The position numbers and the translations under genes were made by a program. DNA of 64,000 bases from Cristatella mucedo (taxonomy: Eukaryota > Bryozoa > Phylactolaemata > Cristatellidae), in NCBI GenBank assembly GCA_009760855.2, contig WPIO01000015.1, positions 2,072,001 through 2,136,000 of the forward strand, read 5' to 3'. Under the pieces are notes generated by a model, which saw nothing but the letters and a program-made list of their open reading frames with translations, ran no database searches and was not told the origin of the DNA. Of this stretch, positions 45,127 to 55,774 are shown piece after piece (the first letter of the stretch is position 1; the number at the start of each line of letters is the position of its first letter).

Positions 45127-45649
45127 CTATATAATCTGCTATCAAAACTTTAGAGCTGTCCAACACTTCTGTAACTATAGGAACTATTCTTTCAAATCTA
45201 TCTGGATCAGGCTCGTCTACTATTTATATCAAATACCTCTGATGTAATATTTATATCACAGCCGGGATTTATTTTGTTTTTAAATATACCATACTTACTT
45301 ATGACATCAAACTCGAAGTCAGAGTATTTCTTTTTTGCCAACAAAAGCATAAAAAAGGACTTCGAGCAGGCATACCAGATTCACGGATTGTTGAAATTGT
45401 AACATTTACAGCAGAAATAAAATCAAGTGGCGCTTCCTCGCAGTTTATACCAGGGGCAAACAATTCAAATTTGGAGTGAAGACACTCTTCTAGTCCTAAA
45501 ATGTCTTTGAATAGTATCCTAATTCTGGAACCAGACATTAACTTAGAATACTGATATTTACTCAGATTTAGATTCTCCATTCTATATAGAATGGGGTTAA
45601 TCTGTAAGATCAATGGAAAAATATGGTCGAACTTGGATTGTAATTTCAA
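45127..45649 (-). pseudogene. Unidentified Polinton gene upstream of fibre-like gene 1
   Basis: A 116-codon minus-strand frame (45649-45299), probably truly starting at the internal MENLNLSKYQYSKLM, runs through LFAPGINCEEAPLDFISAVN. It then continues in a shifted frame to the start of fibre-like gene 1. It has no motif that I know. It diverges from the + strand gene that starts near 45660. Confidence 0.4.
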
Positions 45650-45659
45650 CCGAATTATT

Positions 45660-46450
45660 GGCCAAGGTTCACCTGCCCTTGATAATGATCCGATAAATTT
45701 AGGTTATGCAGCTGGACCAGACTTTGGAAATAATACATTGAATAATGTATTTAGAAATGGCTTCGTTTAGTTTAGTATCTGCTTTATTACCGAAAAAACG
45801 TGGAGTTCTTGGTTTGCAACTGAACTGCAAGAATATAACTGGGAGGATCTCTGGGAATTCTGCTGATGGCACCGGTTACCAAAGCAATAGACCTTACAAA
45901 GTTATTAACTGTGTATCGCTAAAAAGTATGACAGTTCTTCAACGGCGTTTCCAAAGGTCAAATTGACCTTGGCAAGAATAATATTACTTCTTTGAAAGAC
46001 TTAACTATAGAAAGTAAACAATACGTAGACTCTGCTAGGCAACAGTGTTACTTTAAGTACATTCGTGTGACAAGTTTTCCTAGCTTGCTGGAACTAAGCA
46101 GCCTTAGTCTTAATATAAAAGTTAATGGCACTGGCTCTGAGTATTCAGTAGCTCAGGTTGCTCCTGCTGATATTCCTGTTCAAGATACAAAAGGTAAAAA
46201 AATAGAATATGTCACACCGGTTCCAATTTCTATTCCTGGCACCATAGCTAACTTTGGGTTTGTTTCTAATGTGCTATGGTGCAGTGATAAAACAAGTTTG
46301 TTTCTTGAGTTAACAAGTGATAGTAGTTATGGTGTTTCTGGCAGATTACTTTTAGTAATAGCAATGGATGGTTCTTGCAAGTACGTTATTAATAACTTGA
46401 CAGCTGCCTCGTCTGTTTCTTACGTCGAGTTTCTTGTTAGTATAGTATAG
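45660..46450 (+). pseudogene. Unidentified Polinton structural-type gene, broken
   Basis: The + strand frames 45745-45966 and 45992-46450 read as one gene with a frameshift near 45960. The C-terminal 152 codons are rich in beta-strand-forming stretches (SLSLNIKVNGTGSEYSVAQV, SDSSYGVSGRLLLVIAMDG) and end 3 bp before the next ATG (46454). The compact spacing and composition suggest a virion protein, possibly a jelly-roll minor capsid protein, but I see no decisive motif. Confidence 0.4.
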
Positions 46451-46453
46451 AAA

Positions 46454-47305
46454 ATGTCACTTGGTTACCGACGGAAAGGTTCTCAAGCAAAGAATTACAT
46501 AAGAAGAACTGGTGATATACTTTCGGGGCGACGAAATATGAATGGGAACCTAAGAAATAACATTGGCGATCCTGTTGATCCAGGAGATGCAGTCGATCGT
46601 AAGTACATCGATGCTAATTTCGTTGCAAAAGTTTCTAGAGGAACTACGGCTGATGGAGATTTAGATATGAATGGTCATCGGTTGATAGACCTTGCTAATC
46701 CTGTTAATCCAAGTGATGCAGCAACAAAATATTACGCAGTCACAAAGTTGTCGTTGACAGGCGGAGAAATTACTAGAACTTCAACTGTAAATGGCTTGAT
46801 CAATGTTAGTAATCCTCCATATTCAGGCTATGATGTCCCAAATAAAGATGACCTGGATTAAAACTTTGTTAAATCTTCTGGAGATACTGGAGATGCTATT
46901 AATGCTAATTTAGGTATGTTAGGAAATTGTATTAGAATTGCAAACGATCCTGTTGCTCAGAATGATGGAGTTGGCTTGGATACCTAAATGCTCTATCTGA
47001 TGGAAATACAATGACAGTAACATTTATCGGAATGATGGATAGTTCATTAACTACAGTTAAATTTGAAACAGCACGTATAGGATAATGGGTTAGTACTTTA
47101 GGCGATGTTGTTCCAAGAAAAATACTTGTCGTTGAGGCTGCATACGTTCTTCCTGATTCGCAAACAAGAGCATTTATGCCTCCTCCATATGCGAGAAATA
47201 GAGTAGAAGGGCATTTATCCGGAGGTTATACAGTAGATGATAATAAAAAACTAATGGAAAGTACATTTTCAAAGTTGGATCAACATTATTCGATAATACC
47301 TCAAT
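46454..47305 (+). pseudogene. Polinton tail-fibre-like repeat protein 2, broken
   Basis: The frame starting MSLGYRRKGSQAKNYIRRTG at 46454 carries three tail-fibre-type units: GDILSGRRNMNGNLRNN with GDPVDPGDAVDRKYIDANF, GDLDMNGHRLIDLANPVN with PSDAATKYYA, and (after a TAA at 46860) VKSSGDTGDAINANLGML. The next 400 bases keep coding fragments in shifting frames (LVVEAAYVLPDSQTRAFMPP). It follows the structural-type gene by 3 bp. The same repeat type occurs on the opposite strand at 44230-45126, so the element had two fibre-like genes or an inverted duplicate. Confidence 0.68.
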
Positions 47306-48462
47306 GACAAAGTTGGAAAAGAAAAACAAGAGTTGAGGAAAGGTAACCCAAAAGTAAATCGATTAGTTATCACAGGAAATAATTCAGAAGCCTTTCATTT
47401 AAACACTATTGCCTTTTCTTTCTTTCTAAGGAAGAATTACTCGGTCCCTTGGAGACAAAATAATCAGGTAATAGGTATGTTTGGCAATCTGAGTGTTTCA
47501 AGAGTATTAATTCTAGGCCAGAATGGAGACAATGCTTTATCTAGGTTGACGGGTGTGCAAATACAGAAAGCGGTTTACTCAAAGTTAACGTTGAAAATTA
47601 AAGACATCTATAAAGCTATGGTTGGCCATCCTTACAGTTTCAACGATAAAATTAGTTACATAGTTGAAAATAGAAAGTGTATCAGATTAATTTGCAATGA
47701 AGGATAGAAATAAAACTAAAGTGTATTTCCAAAGAATAACTTCATCAGTTAGAATTTGTATATCCGATGATAAAGGAGTATTAGTTAGGAAATACCATCA
47801 TACATTTTATCCTCCAGGATTTTCTCCTTCAAATGTACTTTATATTGACTATTCTGGAATAGAAAATAATACCATGCTAATAGTAAATGTAGTTCATATG
47901 TACGAGCGTATGTATGTATTGTATGCCGGCTCCTCTGATGAGCCTGTGATGTGGCGTGGACACAGGCCAGTAACCCGCCTGTAGCCAGATGGTGGATTCA
48001 CCATCAGGGTCGGCCGGTGCACAGCTGTGGTCCGCCTGTGATGTGGTATGGACACAGGCCGGTAACCCGCTGGTGGGGAGATGGTGGACTGGAGAGTGGA
48101 GAAGGGGCGAGTCGTGTGAGAGTAGGGGCCGAGGGGAACCGTTCGCTCTTGGGCTCCGTGCGTTGGTAATCAACTCTCGGTGTTGGGCATCGGCTGGCTC
48201 TCTGCTGTGCGAACAAACGACAGTAAACAAATTTATAACAGAATTTAATGTCTTAAGTGTTGAAACTCCACCAGTAAAAGAAATTATTACACTCAATGCT
48301 ACTTATCTCTTTTTGATTTATTTGCCAGATTTCATAACTCCACGTCCTAATGATTTCAAAAAAATTGGGTTGATGACGGGAGTTGCATTTTCTAAGACAA
48401 ATTCAGTTGTGTTTCCGTGGAAAGGACTTAAGAATTTCATATATTTAAACTTTCCAGTCTAA
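47306..48462 (+). pseudogene. Unidentified Polinton gene, interrupted by a GC-rich insert
   Basis: Frames 47333-47707 and 47697-47984 (VNRLVITGNNSEAFHLNTIA, SDDKGVLVRKYHHTFYPPGF, PSNVLYIDYSGIENNTMLIV) continue after the insert at 47925-48225 to the TAA at 48460-48462 (PRPNDFKKIGLMTGVAFSKT). It is a beta-rich protein that I cannot assign. Its end overlaps the end of the convergent minus-strand gene by 18 bp, which suggests compact viral-style packing. Confidence 0.45.
47925..48225. repeat. GC-rich insert with a roughly 90-bp internal duplication
   Basis: GCCTGTGATGTGGCGTGGAC near 47943 recurs as GCCTGTGATGTGGTATGGAC near 48034, each followed by ACAGGCC.GTAACCCGC. The composition contrasts sharply with the AT-rich gene around it. 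The end near 48178-48205 resembles 38490-38525. It may be a solo LTR or other short element; I found no clear target duplication. Confidence 0.55.
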
Positions 48463-49158
48463 TGATTCCTGTATACATTCTTTTGGCTCAGTAAATCCTT
48501 CGAACAAACCTGGGTCTAATGCCTTTTTTGGTCATTTGGTTGTCTCAATTTTTGTAGAGTATACATCTGATCTCATATTATTAACTGTTTCAATTTTAAT
48601 ATCTTTTAGAAACTCTTCGAAAACTGAACCGTCGCAAACTTTTGAAAAAATGCAAGACATCTTTGGATCTGCGCAACGAATTCTTAGAGCTTTGTATTCA
48701 AGTAATAGTCTCAATTATTCTAGCAAAGAACTTCTAATGTCTTCTATTCGCTCGATTGGGAACACACAGATCTTGAAATTAGAGAATTGTTTGCCTTTCG
48801 CAACTGATAGGCCATCAGTACATTTTGTTTCTATTGGGATTATTTTGCTATACTAAGGTAAATTTCCAGAAATTTCACTAGGAGTGTTGAGAAGGTTATC
48901 AACCTTTTCTCTAACAGTGGTTTCGAGATCAGCAGTGACACTTTTGTTACTCCAGCGGAAATTACTCTCCGGGATTCTGCGTCACATTCGTCTAGATAGA
49001 ATTGTGTACTGAGTTATCTGTCATGATAGAGATATCGGCGTCTAGTGTTTTCGCGTCGGAAGCAGTCATCCTAGATTTAACAAGGTATTCAACGTATGAC
49101 TTCAGAAGAGTTCTAGTATTTCTAGATTTTGATCAGTGATATCTTGATTTCCAGACAT
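48445..49158 (-). pseudogene. Unidentified Polinton gene
   Basis: A minus-strand reading from MSGNQDITDQNLEILELF at 49158 to TAA at 48445-48447. It has several frame breaks, but long coherent stretches survive (SVTADLETTVREKVDNLLN, CADPKMSCIFSKVCDGSVFE, TKIETTK). It is acidic and helix-rich. I do not recognise it. It is convergent with the + strand gene ending at 48462. Confidence 0.4.
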
Positions 49159-49188
49159 TTTCCTGTATTAAGATAAAATAGCAAATAT

Positions 49189-49473
49189 TTACATTAAAGT
49201 GACAATCTGAACACCAGGTTTTGTTTTTGGAGTCTTTAATTTCTCTTCTGTCTTCATCAGCATTGCAATAGTCTTGCCACGACTTTCCATTAGTTTGTCG
49301 CAGGTTTCGCAGATGTCATTAAGGATAGCAATATAAGAACTGTCTAAGGCAGGGATAAGTTTATCAAAAGAATGCCTAACAATTCTTGGATCAACTTCTT
49401 TTAGTTTATGTTGGCAAATTTTGAGAGCCGTCTCTCTTGATTGTTCGCAGCTGATAATTCTAGAGACATACAT
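49189..49473 (-). CDS. Small helical Polinton ORF (94 codons)
   Basis: An intact frame (MYVSRIISCEQSRETALKIC..., ending GVQIVTLM). It is predicted mostly helical with heptad-like spacing (DSSYIAILNDICETCDKLM). It lies 30 bp upstream of the next minus-strand gene. No family is recognised. Confidence 0.45.
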   Translation of the reverse strand: MYVSRIISCEQSRETALKICQHKLKEVDPRIVRHSFDKLIPALDSSYIAILNDICETCDKLMESRGKTIAMLMKTEEKLKTPKTKPGVQIVTLM

Positions 49474-49499
49474 TTCTATGTATATTAATAATTTTTAAT

Positions 49500-49750
49500 C
49501 CACTTATACTACTTCTTCTGTTTCTGATTTGGAGCTTAAAACAGATCCCAAATCTAAGCTTAAATCAGAGTCACATTCGATTTATGATTCGTAATCGGTT
49601 TCTGATTCTTGGATCATAGTCTTGGTTGTGATCAAAATCAGATTCCATTTCTTGTTCTGCTTCGAGTGATGGAGCAAATACCATTTCTTGTTATGCTACA
49701 GTGGCGAGAGTAGTTTCGATTTCTGTTTCGTCTCGAAGAATTATAGACAT
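49500..49750 (-). pseudogene. Acidic Polinton ORF, broken
   Basis: The minus-strand reading starts MSIILRDETEIETTLATV, hits TAA, then stays acidic (MESDFDHNQDYDP). A shifted frame ends DLSLDLGSVLSSKSETEEVV. It is a short acidic protein of unknown role. Confidence 0.35.
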
Positions 49751-49800
49751 CTTTTTCTTTACTATGTAATTTTTTTCTTCAAATAAATTGATTAAATGTT

Positions 49801-52705
49801 TCAAGTTTCGCAATAACCAGGATATTTTCCTTGTTTCTTTGTTTGTTTAATTTTGTAATGACCGTAAGTATAGCTGTTTATGCCGCAGTTCAGCCAATTG
49901 CGCTTAGCGTCAAATGCGGACAATGTTCGCTTTGATTGTCCGTTAATAATGATGTTATGCCCTTTCTGGTGCATCTTGTGAATTGCCTATTCAACTTGTG
50001 TTCATATTCTTCCATAGTAGCTCTATCTTCTGTTTTGCGACAAGCAAATATTTTATTAGTTGTGTTCAGGCAGTCGATGTATTCAACGTGTGTTAGCTGC
50101 TCTTTTTTAGCAACCACCTCTGGCAGACCTTTAGCTTTAATCAAGAATAGTTTCTTTATGACTTTAACGAAAAATAACTTCGGCCTAAGTGCACGCGCTT
50201 CTGCTATTGGCTCTCCTTTTACTTTATCTTTGAATTTGCCGAAAGTTTCTTTATCAAAACAACTTTTTATACAATCGAAACCTATTTTGAAATTCTTGCT
50301 TTCTATTTCCGTGACTAAAGAGTCCGTATCTGTGCACAATAACTTAACTTTGTTGCAAAGATGCAAACATTTTCTCCAAAGCCAAATTCATAAAATTAAA
50401 AGTGTCCTTAATTTCAAGATTATTTACAGCCAGCATCATGTACTTTTCCATTGTGTCAAAAATTAGTTTTGTCAAAACATCAAACTTAGATCATGCTTTT
50501 ACAACCAAATGTGAATCGTAACCTTTGAAAGTTATGAAAGAACATGTGCATCCTCTAGTTGTTTTTATCAAATCTTGCTAAAATATTGCAACTTCGATGA
50601 GTGGCTCCTCTAAATATGCTGGATAAGTGGCAAGGATCTCTTACTTTCAGATTGTCTTGTTTATCAAACTTTTCAGAGCACATCCAACACTTGGCAGCTA
50701 TTTCAAACTCATATTCGTCTTCTTTTGCCATGGAAATCTTAGAAGGGCCTTCATACTTAAATTTGACGTTTAATTTTATTTAGCTTGTCGAATTAACTGA
50801 TAATAATAATAATAATGTACTTGATAAAGCGCCCTCAGAGAACTTAATCTCTTTCTAGGCGCTTTACATTTGCTGCAAAAGGAAACGTAATTAAATGGTA
50901 AGTAAAATCATGCTTGAAAAACAAACAAGATGACTAACATGGTTAGGGGTGACATGCACAGGGTCAGCATGCAAATGTGGTTAGTGGCAGCATGCACGGT
51001 GTCAGCACGCATAAGCACGTAAAGGACGAATCACAGGGACCCACTAAATGCTGTCCTAAATAGGTGTGTTTTTAAGTTCCTTTTAAATGTGGTCAGGTCA
51101 GGGGATGTTCTGACGCAGGTCGGGAGGGATTTCCGGGCTTTGGGAGCATACGAACCAAATGCACGGTCTCCAAAGGATTTAAGGTTTGTACGAGGTATTT
51201 CTAGACTGCTGGATTCCGAAAAGCGGGTGGTACGATGCTTGGCCTGATGGGGGAGTATGTCGGAGAGATAGGCTGGAGCCATAGAATGAAGGGACCTAAA
51301 AGTGAGCGACAAAACCTTGAAGTCAATCCGTTGCTTGACTGGTAGCCAGTGCAGGTCGGCGAGAAGTCTTCTAATAACAAAGATACACAGTCTTCTGATC
51401 TTGAGAGAAATTTAGAAACAACTTTGCCCTTACAATCTACTATAACAAGTGCCCCACCATAAGGAATATGCAAAGTATCGTGGAGGTTTTTGCTGTATTT
51501 ATCTTCAGGGATATTACTAGCATAGCACGCGCCAAATTTACTTATGTCCTCGCATGTTTAAAATTTTGTTTTTCTAACCCTGTAAAAGCAGCAGATTTCT
51601 TCAAAGCAAATAGGACACGTTTTAACACAGACTTTCGAAATTCGCATAACAAACATAACGAGAAGATATGAACCGTGAAAAATCAATAAACTTAAGAAGA
51701 GTTTTTTGGGCATTATTTTGTCAAGCAGTTGGATGGCCATTGGGGCCATTAGATTTTGTCGATTGATCTGATAAAAATTGCTTGAGAGAAATGCCGATCT
51801 AAGGCAACAAAATAAAGATCCACCGCTTTTAGATGTGCGGCAGAAAGCATTGAACTAATTAACCAATATTTAATGTTCGGCTCCTTTGTGCCTTACAAGC
51901 AAAAGATTAACTTGCCTGTCTCCTATTTCTTTATCCTTCTTAGTAGAATTTAATAATGATGCTCCTGCTTTTTCATGATATTCAAATACATTTATACTTA
52001 AATTTAATGTTTTGCCCAATAGTATCTGCAACCTTGAGAGGCCAGTCTAGATCAAGAAGAGAATCTCTTAAAGTTGTATATGTCGCGTGTAGATGTTCCT
52101 TGAGATCACTAATTTTTTGGCAATTATTTTCTCGAGGATGCAAAAATCTTCGAACAGACAATAAAGCGCAATAATTATCACTATTCTGGATGATTATGCA
52201 ACACTTTTTGCTGAAAATATTTTTTGGAGAAGAAACATAATTTGAGCCTCTTCTCTGTACGAAATTAGCAACAGCAAAAGTGAAAGAAGAGATTCAATCT
52301 ATAATACAGCCAGAGCCAATAGAATTTTTGTGCGGCGAAGTCAATAACTTATTTTAGAAAATCAATCTGTTTTGTTACTACAGAATGATAGGAATCTCTA
52401 AACATTGCAATTATTGGTCTGGAAGATACAAATCAAATGTCCTTAATTTCTGTTGAAGGATATGACATAAACATAGAACAGAAGAGTATGCAATCTAAAC
52501 AAACTAATGAAGAAACTTTTGACAACTCTTTAGCATTAGAATAAACAACTTCTCTAAAGAATTCCTCAATCAAGGTGCTCTTTATCATTTTTATTTGCTT
52601 TAATTCTTACAATTCGATATCATCGTTAACCCCATCCTTCGCCAATCTAAATTGAAAACTTTTCTTAATAGATAAATAAGATGGAATGATATCATTAATG
52701 TTCAT
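49801..52705 (-). pseudogene. Polinton-type DNA polymerase B, broken and internally deleted
   Basis: A protein-primed-type family B DNA polymerase of the Polinton/adintovirus group, which copies the element DNA. From the start MNINDIIPSYLSIKKS (52705), fragments in order are IIIQNSDNYCALLSVRR, VNLLLVRHKGAEH, LHIPYGGALVIVDCKGKVV, the zinc-binding block CWMCSEKFDKQDNLKVRDPC with HLSSIFRGATHRSCNI, FFHNFQR, then motif C TDTDSLVTEI, KAKGLPEVVAKKEQ and the C-terminal YTYGHYKI. The exonuclease remainder and polymerase motifs A and B, normally between FFHN and TDTDS, are missing. That suggests a deletion near 50370-50470 on top of many stops. LINE-B (50795-51365) sits in the middle and another LINE-B sits 6 bp upstream of the start codon. 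Confidence 0.85.
50795..51365 (-). repeat. LINE-B fragment inside the polymerase B pseudogene
   Basis: (AAT)n tail, stem-loop AAAGCGCCCTCAGAGAACTT, 3' UTR and the C-terminal RT domain (SLTFRSLHSMAPAYLSDIL, SYAPKARKSLP). It is 5'-truncated at about 51365. Confidence 0.9.
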
Positions 52706-52711
52706 CAATCT

Positions 52712-53400
52712 TCTTAATAATAATAATAGTAATAATACACCTGATAAAGCACCCTCAGAGAACTCAATCTCTTTCTAGGCGCTTTATAGTTGCTACAAAG
52801 GAAACACGATCGAATGGTGAATGGTATCGTGCTTGATAAACAACATGAATATTATGGTTAGGGGTGATATGCACAAGGTCAGCATGCAAGTGTGGTTAAT
52901 GGCAGCAGTGTCAGCAAGTATAAGCACGTAAAGGACGAATCACAGGGATCCAATAAATGCTGTCATCAATAGGTGCGTTTTTAAGTTCTTTTTAAATGTG
53001 GTCAAGTCAGGAGATGTCGTGAAGAAAGTCGGGAGTGAGTTCCAGGCTATGAGAGCATCAGAAATAAATGCACGGTCTCCAAAGGATTTGAGGTTTGTAA
53101 ACGGTATAGGTAAACGGTTAGTTTCCGAAAAGTGGGTGGTGCAATGCTTGGCCTGGTGGGGAAGTAGATCTGATAGGTCGGCTATAGCCAAAGAATGGAG
53201 GGCCGTAAAAGTGAGCGACAAAACCTTGAAGTCGATGCGTTGCTTGACTGGTAGCCAATGCAGGTCGGCGAGAAGTGGTGATGTGGCAACTGCGAAGCGC
53301 ACGACAGACAAGCCTAGCTGCAGAGTTTTTCACCAGCTGTAAGCGCCTGATTGCACATGCCGGTTGGCCAGCAAGCAGTGTTACAGAAGTCAAGACGAAT
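52712..53400 (-). repeat. LINE-B fragment between polymerase start and right terminal repeat
   Basis: The tail (AAT)n-CACCTGATAAAGCACCCTCA, 3' UTR and RT C-terminal domain (HITTSRRPALATSQATH in one frame, [18 protein letters not shown] in another). TTCTT borders both ends, a possible target duplication. Confidence 0.88.
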
Positions 53401-53404
53401 TCTT

Positions 53405-53665
53405 GCCTCCGTGAATGTAGAAATTCCCTTTCTTAAATAATACATTTCTATACAAGGCTAAAAAAATCATTCAATATACTTGATATTTACGTGATATAAT
53501 ATACGCACAGCGTGTTGTGTAAAAATGCCACTTGTGGCAATCCCCCAGATGAAAACGGGCCATGCGAAGTGCCAGAATGGGACCGACCCATGCGAGACAC
53601 CAGAAGGAGGGGGATTGCCACGAGGTGCATTTTAATACAACAGACGGTGCGTCGCGGTTTTCTCT
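53405..53665 (-). repeat. Right terminal inverted repeat of the Polinton relic
   Basis: The reverse complement aligns with 36660-36890 over the blocks AAGTGGCATTTTTA, ATATCACGTAAAT, TATTGAATGATTTT and the foldback hairpin (53520-53634). The inner edge is cut by LINE-B. Confidence 0.85.
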
Positions 53666-54330
53666 CTCGCGACATGCGCACACAACCAGCTGGTAAGCAG
53701 TGAGTTTATTGCAACTAGTAAGCAACCAAGCAAAAGGGCGGTCGAATCATTTAGTACATCACTGCCGAAGAGCGTCCAATCGGCCATCTCTTAGGGTTGA
53801 GCGACTCGAGAAGGACTGCATTTCCGTTGAAGGCAGGGTGGGCCAGCTGGCCGTCGGGTGAATCATTAATAATAATAATAATAATAATGTACTTGATAAA
53901 GCGCCCTCAGAGAACTCAATCTCTTCCTAGGTGCTTTACATTTTCGGCACAGGGAAACACGATTGAATCGTGAGTAATATCGTGCTTGATAAACAGCATG
54001 AATAATACGGTTAGGGGTGACATGCACAGGGTCAGCATGCAAATGTGGTAAGTGGCAGCATGCGCAGTATCAGCACGGATAAGCACATGAAGGACGAATC
54101 ACAGGGATCCACTAGATGCTGTCCTAAATAGGTAGGTTTTTAAGTTCATTTTAAATGTGGTCAAGTCAGGGGATCTTGTGACACAAGTCGGGAGGGAGTT
54201 CCAGGCTTTGGGAGCATACGAACCAAATGCACGGTCTCCAAAGGATTTGAGGTCTGTACGAGGTGGTGGTAAACTGCTGGATTCCGAAAAGCGCGTGGTA
54301 CGATGCTTGGCCTGCTGTGGGAGTAGATCT

Positions 54331-54484
54331 ATAAATATAAATATAAATATAATTCATTTATATAGCGCCCCAAGAGAACTTAATCTCTATTCAGCCGCTT
54401 CACATATGCCTCGGTGCTCGAGCCCACGACCTCAGTCAGACCTTGGTCGGGGCGAGCACCTTAACCGCTAGACCAAACCAGCTC
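54331..54484 (-). repeat. SINE-B copy nested in LINE-B
   Basis: Near-consensus SINE-B with an AAATATAAATATAAATATAA end. GATCT lies on both sides (54326-54330 area and 54488-54492), a likely target duplication, because uninterrupted LINE-B copies carry one GATCT there. Confidence 0.92.
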
Positions 54485-55587
54485 GGCGATCTGCGAGATA
54501 GGCTGGAGCCAAAGAATTAAGTGACCTAAAAGTGAGCGACAAAACTTTGAAGTCGATCCGTTGCTTGACTGATAGCCAGTGCAGGTCGGCTAGAAGTGGT
54601 GTGATGTGGCAACTGCGATGTTCACGACAGACAAGCCTAGCTGAAGAGTTTTTCGCCAGCTGTAATTGCCTGATTGCACATGCCCGAAGGCCAGTAAGCA
54701 GCGAGTTACAGAAATCTAGTCGGGATGTCTCAAATGCATGGACCAACTTTGACGTGGTATCCTTATCTAAACATGCACGATTTTTAGCAATGCTATGTAG
54801 CTGAAAGTAAGCAGATTTGACTGTGGAGCTGATGTGGTCGTCTAACGAGAGGTCACTTTGGAACATGACACCTAGATTTTGACCTGATCCAACAAGAGAT
54901 ATGCTGGCAGAGCCAATTTTGAGCGTCAGCCTTTCCAATCTCTGAATCACACTGGGTTTGCCCATAACTAGTAAGTTAGTTTTATCATCGTTTAGTTTTA
55001 GAAAATTTGCTGCTATCCATGTGCGGATGTCATCAATACATGCAGCAAGTGAGTTGAGAGAATTCGAGGTGCTCGAAGGCTGGGAGGGATCAAAGCAAAG
55101 GTACAACTGAGTGTCATCCGCATAGAAGTGAAAGCCTAGATTGTGCTTGGAAATCACATCAGCAAGAGGCAGAGTATAAACCGTGAAAAGAACCGGACCT
55201 AGCACGGAGCCCTGAGGTACCCAATATTACAGATGTACCTCGGATGATCTCTGTCCATTCACGTCAATACTCTGGAGTCTGCCACTGAGATATGATCTGA
55301 ACCATTTAAGAGCAATGCCAGTGATGAGCAGGCGAGATGAGAGGCGCTCAAGAAGAACTTTGTGATCGATAGTATAAAAAGCTGCCGAAAGATCGAGCAA
55401 AACAAGCAGAGACACTCTACCTATGTCTGCATTCCTAAGTAGGTCAATGTACACCCTAAGCAACGCTGATTCTGTGGAGTGATTAGCTCTAAAGCCAGAC
55501 TGGAACTTACTAGCAAGGTTTGAGGTTTCAATATATGAGTCCAGCTGGTTCGCCACGACCCGTTCCAGTGTCTTGGATAGGAATGGT

Positions 55588-55774
55588 AAATAATAAATAA
55601 TAAATCCTAGCTGATTAAACAGCCTCCGTTTGTATAGCGACAGAAGAGCCTTGATGGCTATCACCACCGCTTGCAGTGGCGATAAAGAATCGCCCAGCGC
55701 AGGAATCGAACCCACGACCACCGGACTGAGGTCGTGAAAGCAACCGCCTTACCTAGTGTGCCATCAAGGCTCAC
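55588..55774 (-). repeat. SINE-A copy nested in LINE-B
   Basis: SINE-A with a TAAATAATAAATAATAAATC end. AATGGTA flanks both sides (about 55582-55588 and 55776-55782), a 7-bp target duplication; the other LINE-B copy shows the uninterrupted site. Confidence 0.92.

Larger units (their letters stand above)
36660..53690. mobile_element. Decayed Polinton/Maverick (adintovirus-like) element, about 17 kb
   Basis: It is bounded by inverted repeats (36660-36890 and 53405-53665). Inside are a retroviral-type DDE integrase, a protein-primed-type family B DNA polymerase, two genes with tail-fibre-like repeats and several unidentified structural-type genes, arranged in blocks on both strands. This gene pair plus long terminal inverted repeats defines Polintons/Mavericks. 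Base composition is more AT-rich than the flanks. Later insertions (LINE-B 40063-43387, 50795-51365, 52712-53400 and a fragment near 37960-38462; SINE-B 39781-39920 and 44059-44205; a GC-rich block at 47925-48225) add about 5.5 kb. All large genes are broken, so this is a fossil. I do not see a packaging ATPase, a maturation protease or a confident major capsid gene. Confidence 0.82.

Noticed and set aside
49936-50466. 176-codon + strand frame
   Set aside because: It is the antisense shadow of the polymerase B fragment, which carries TDTDS and other family motifs on the minus strand.
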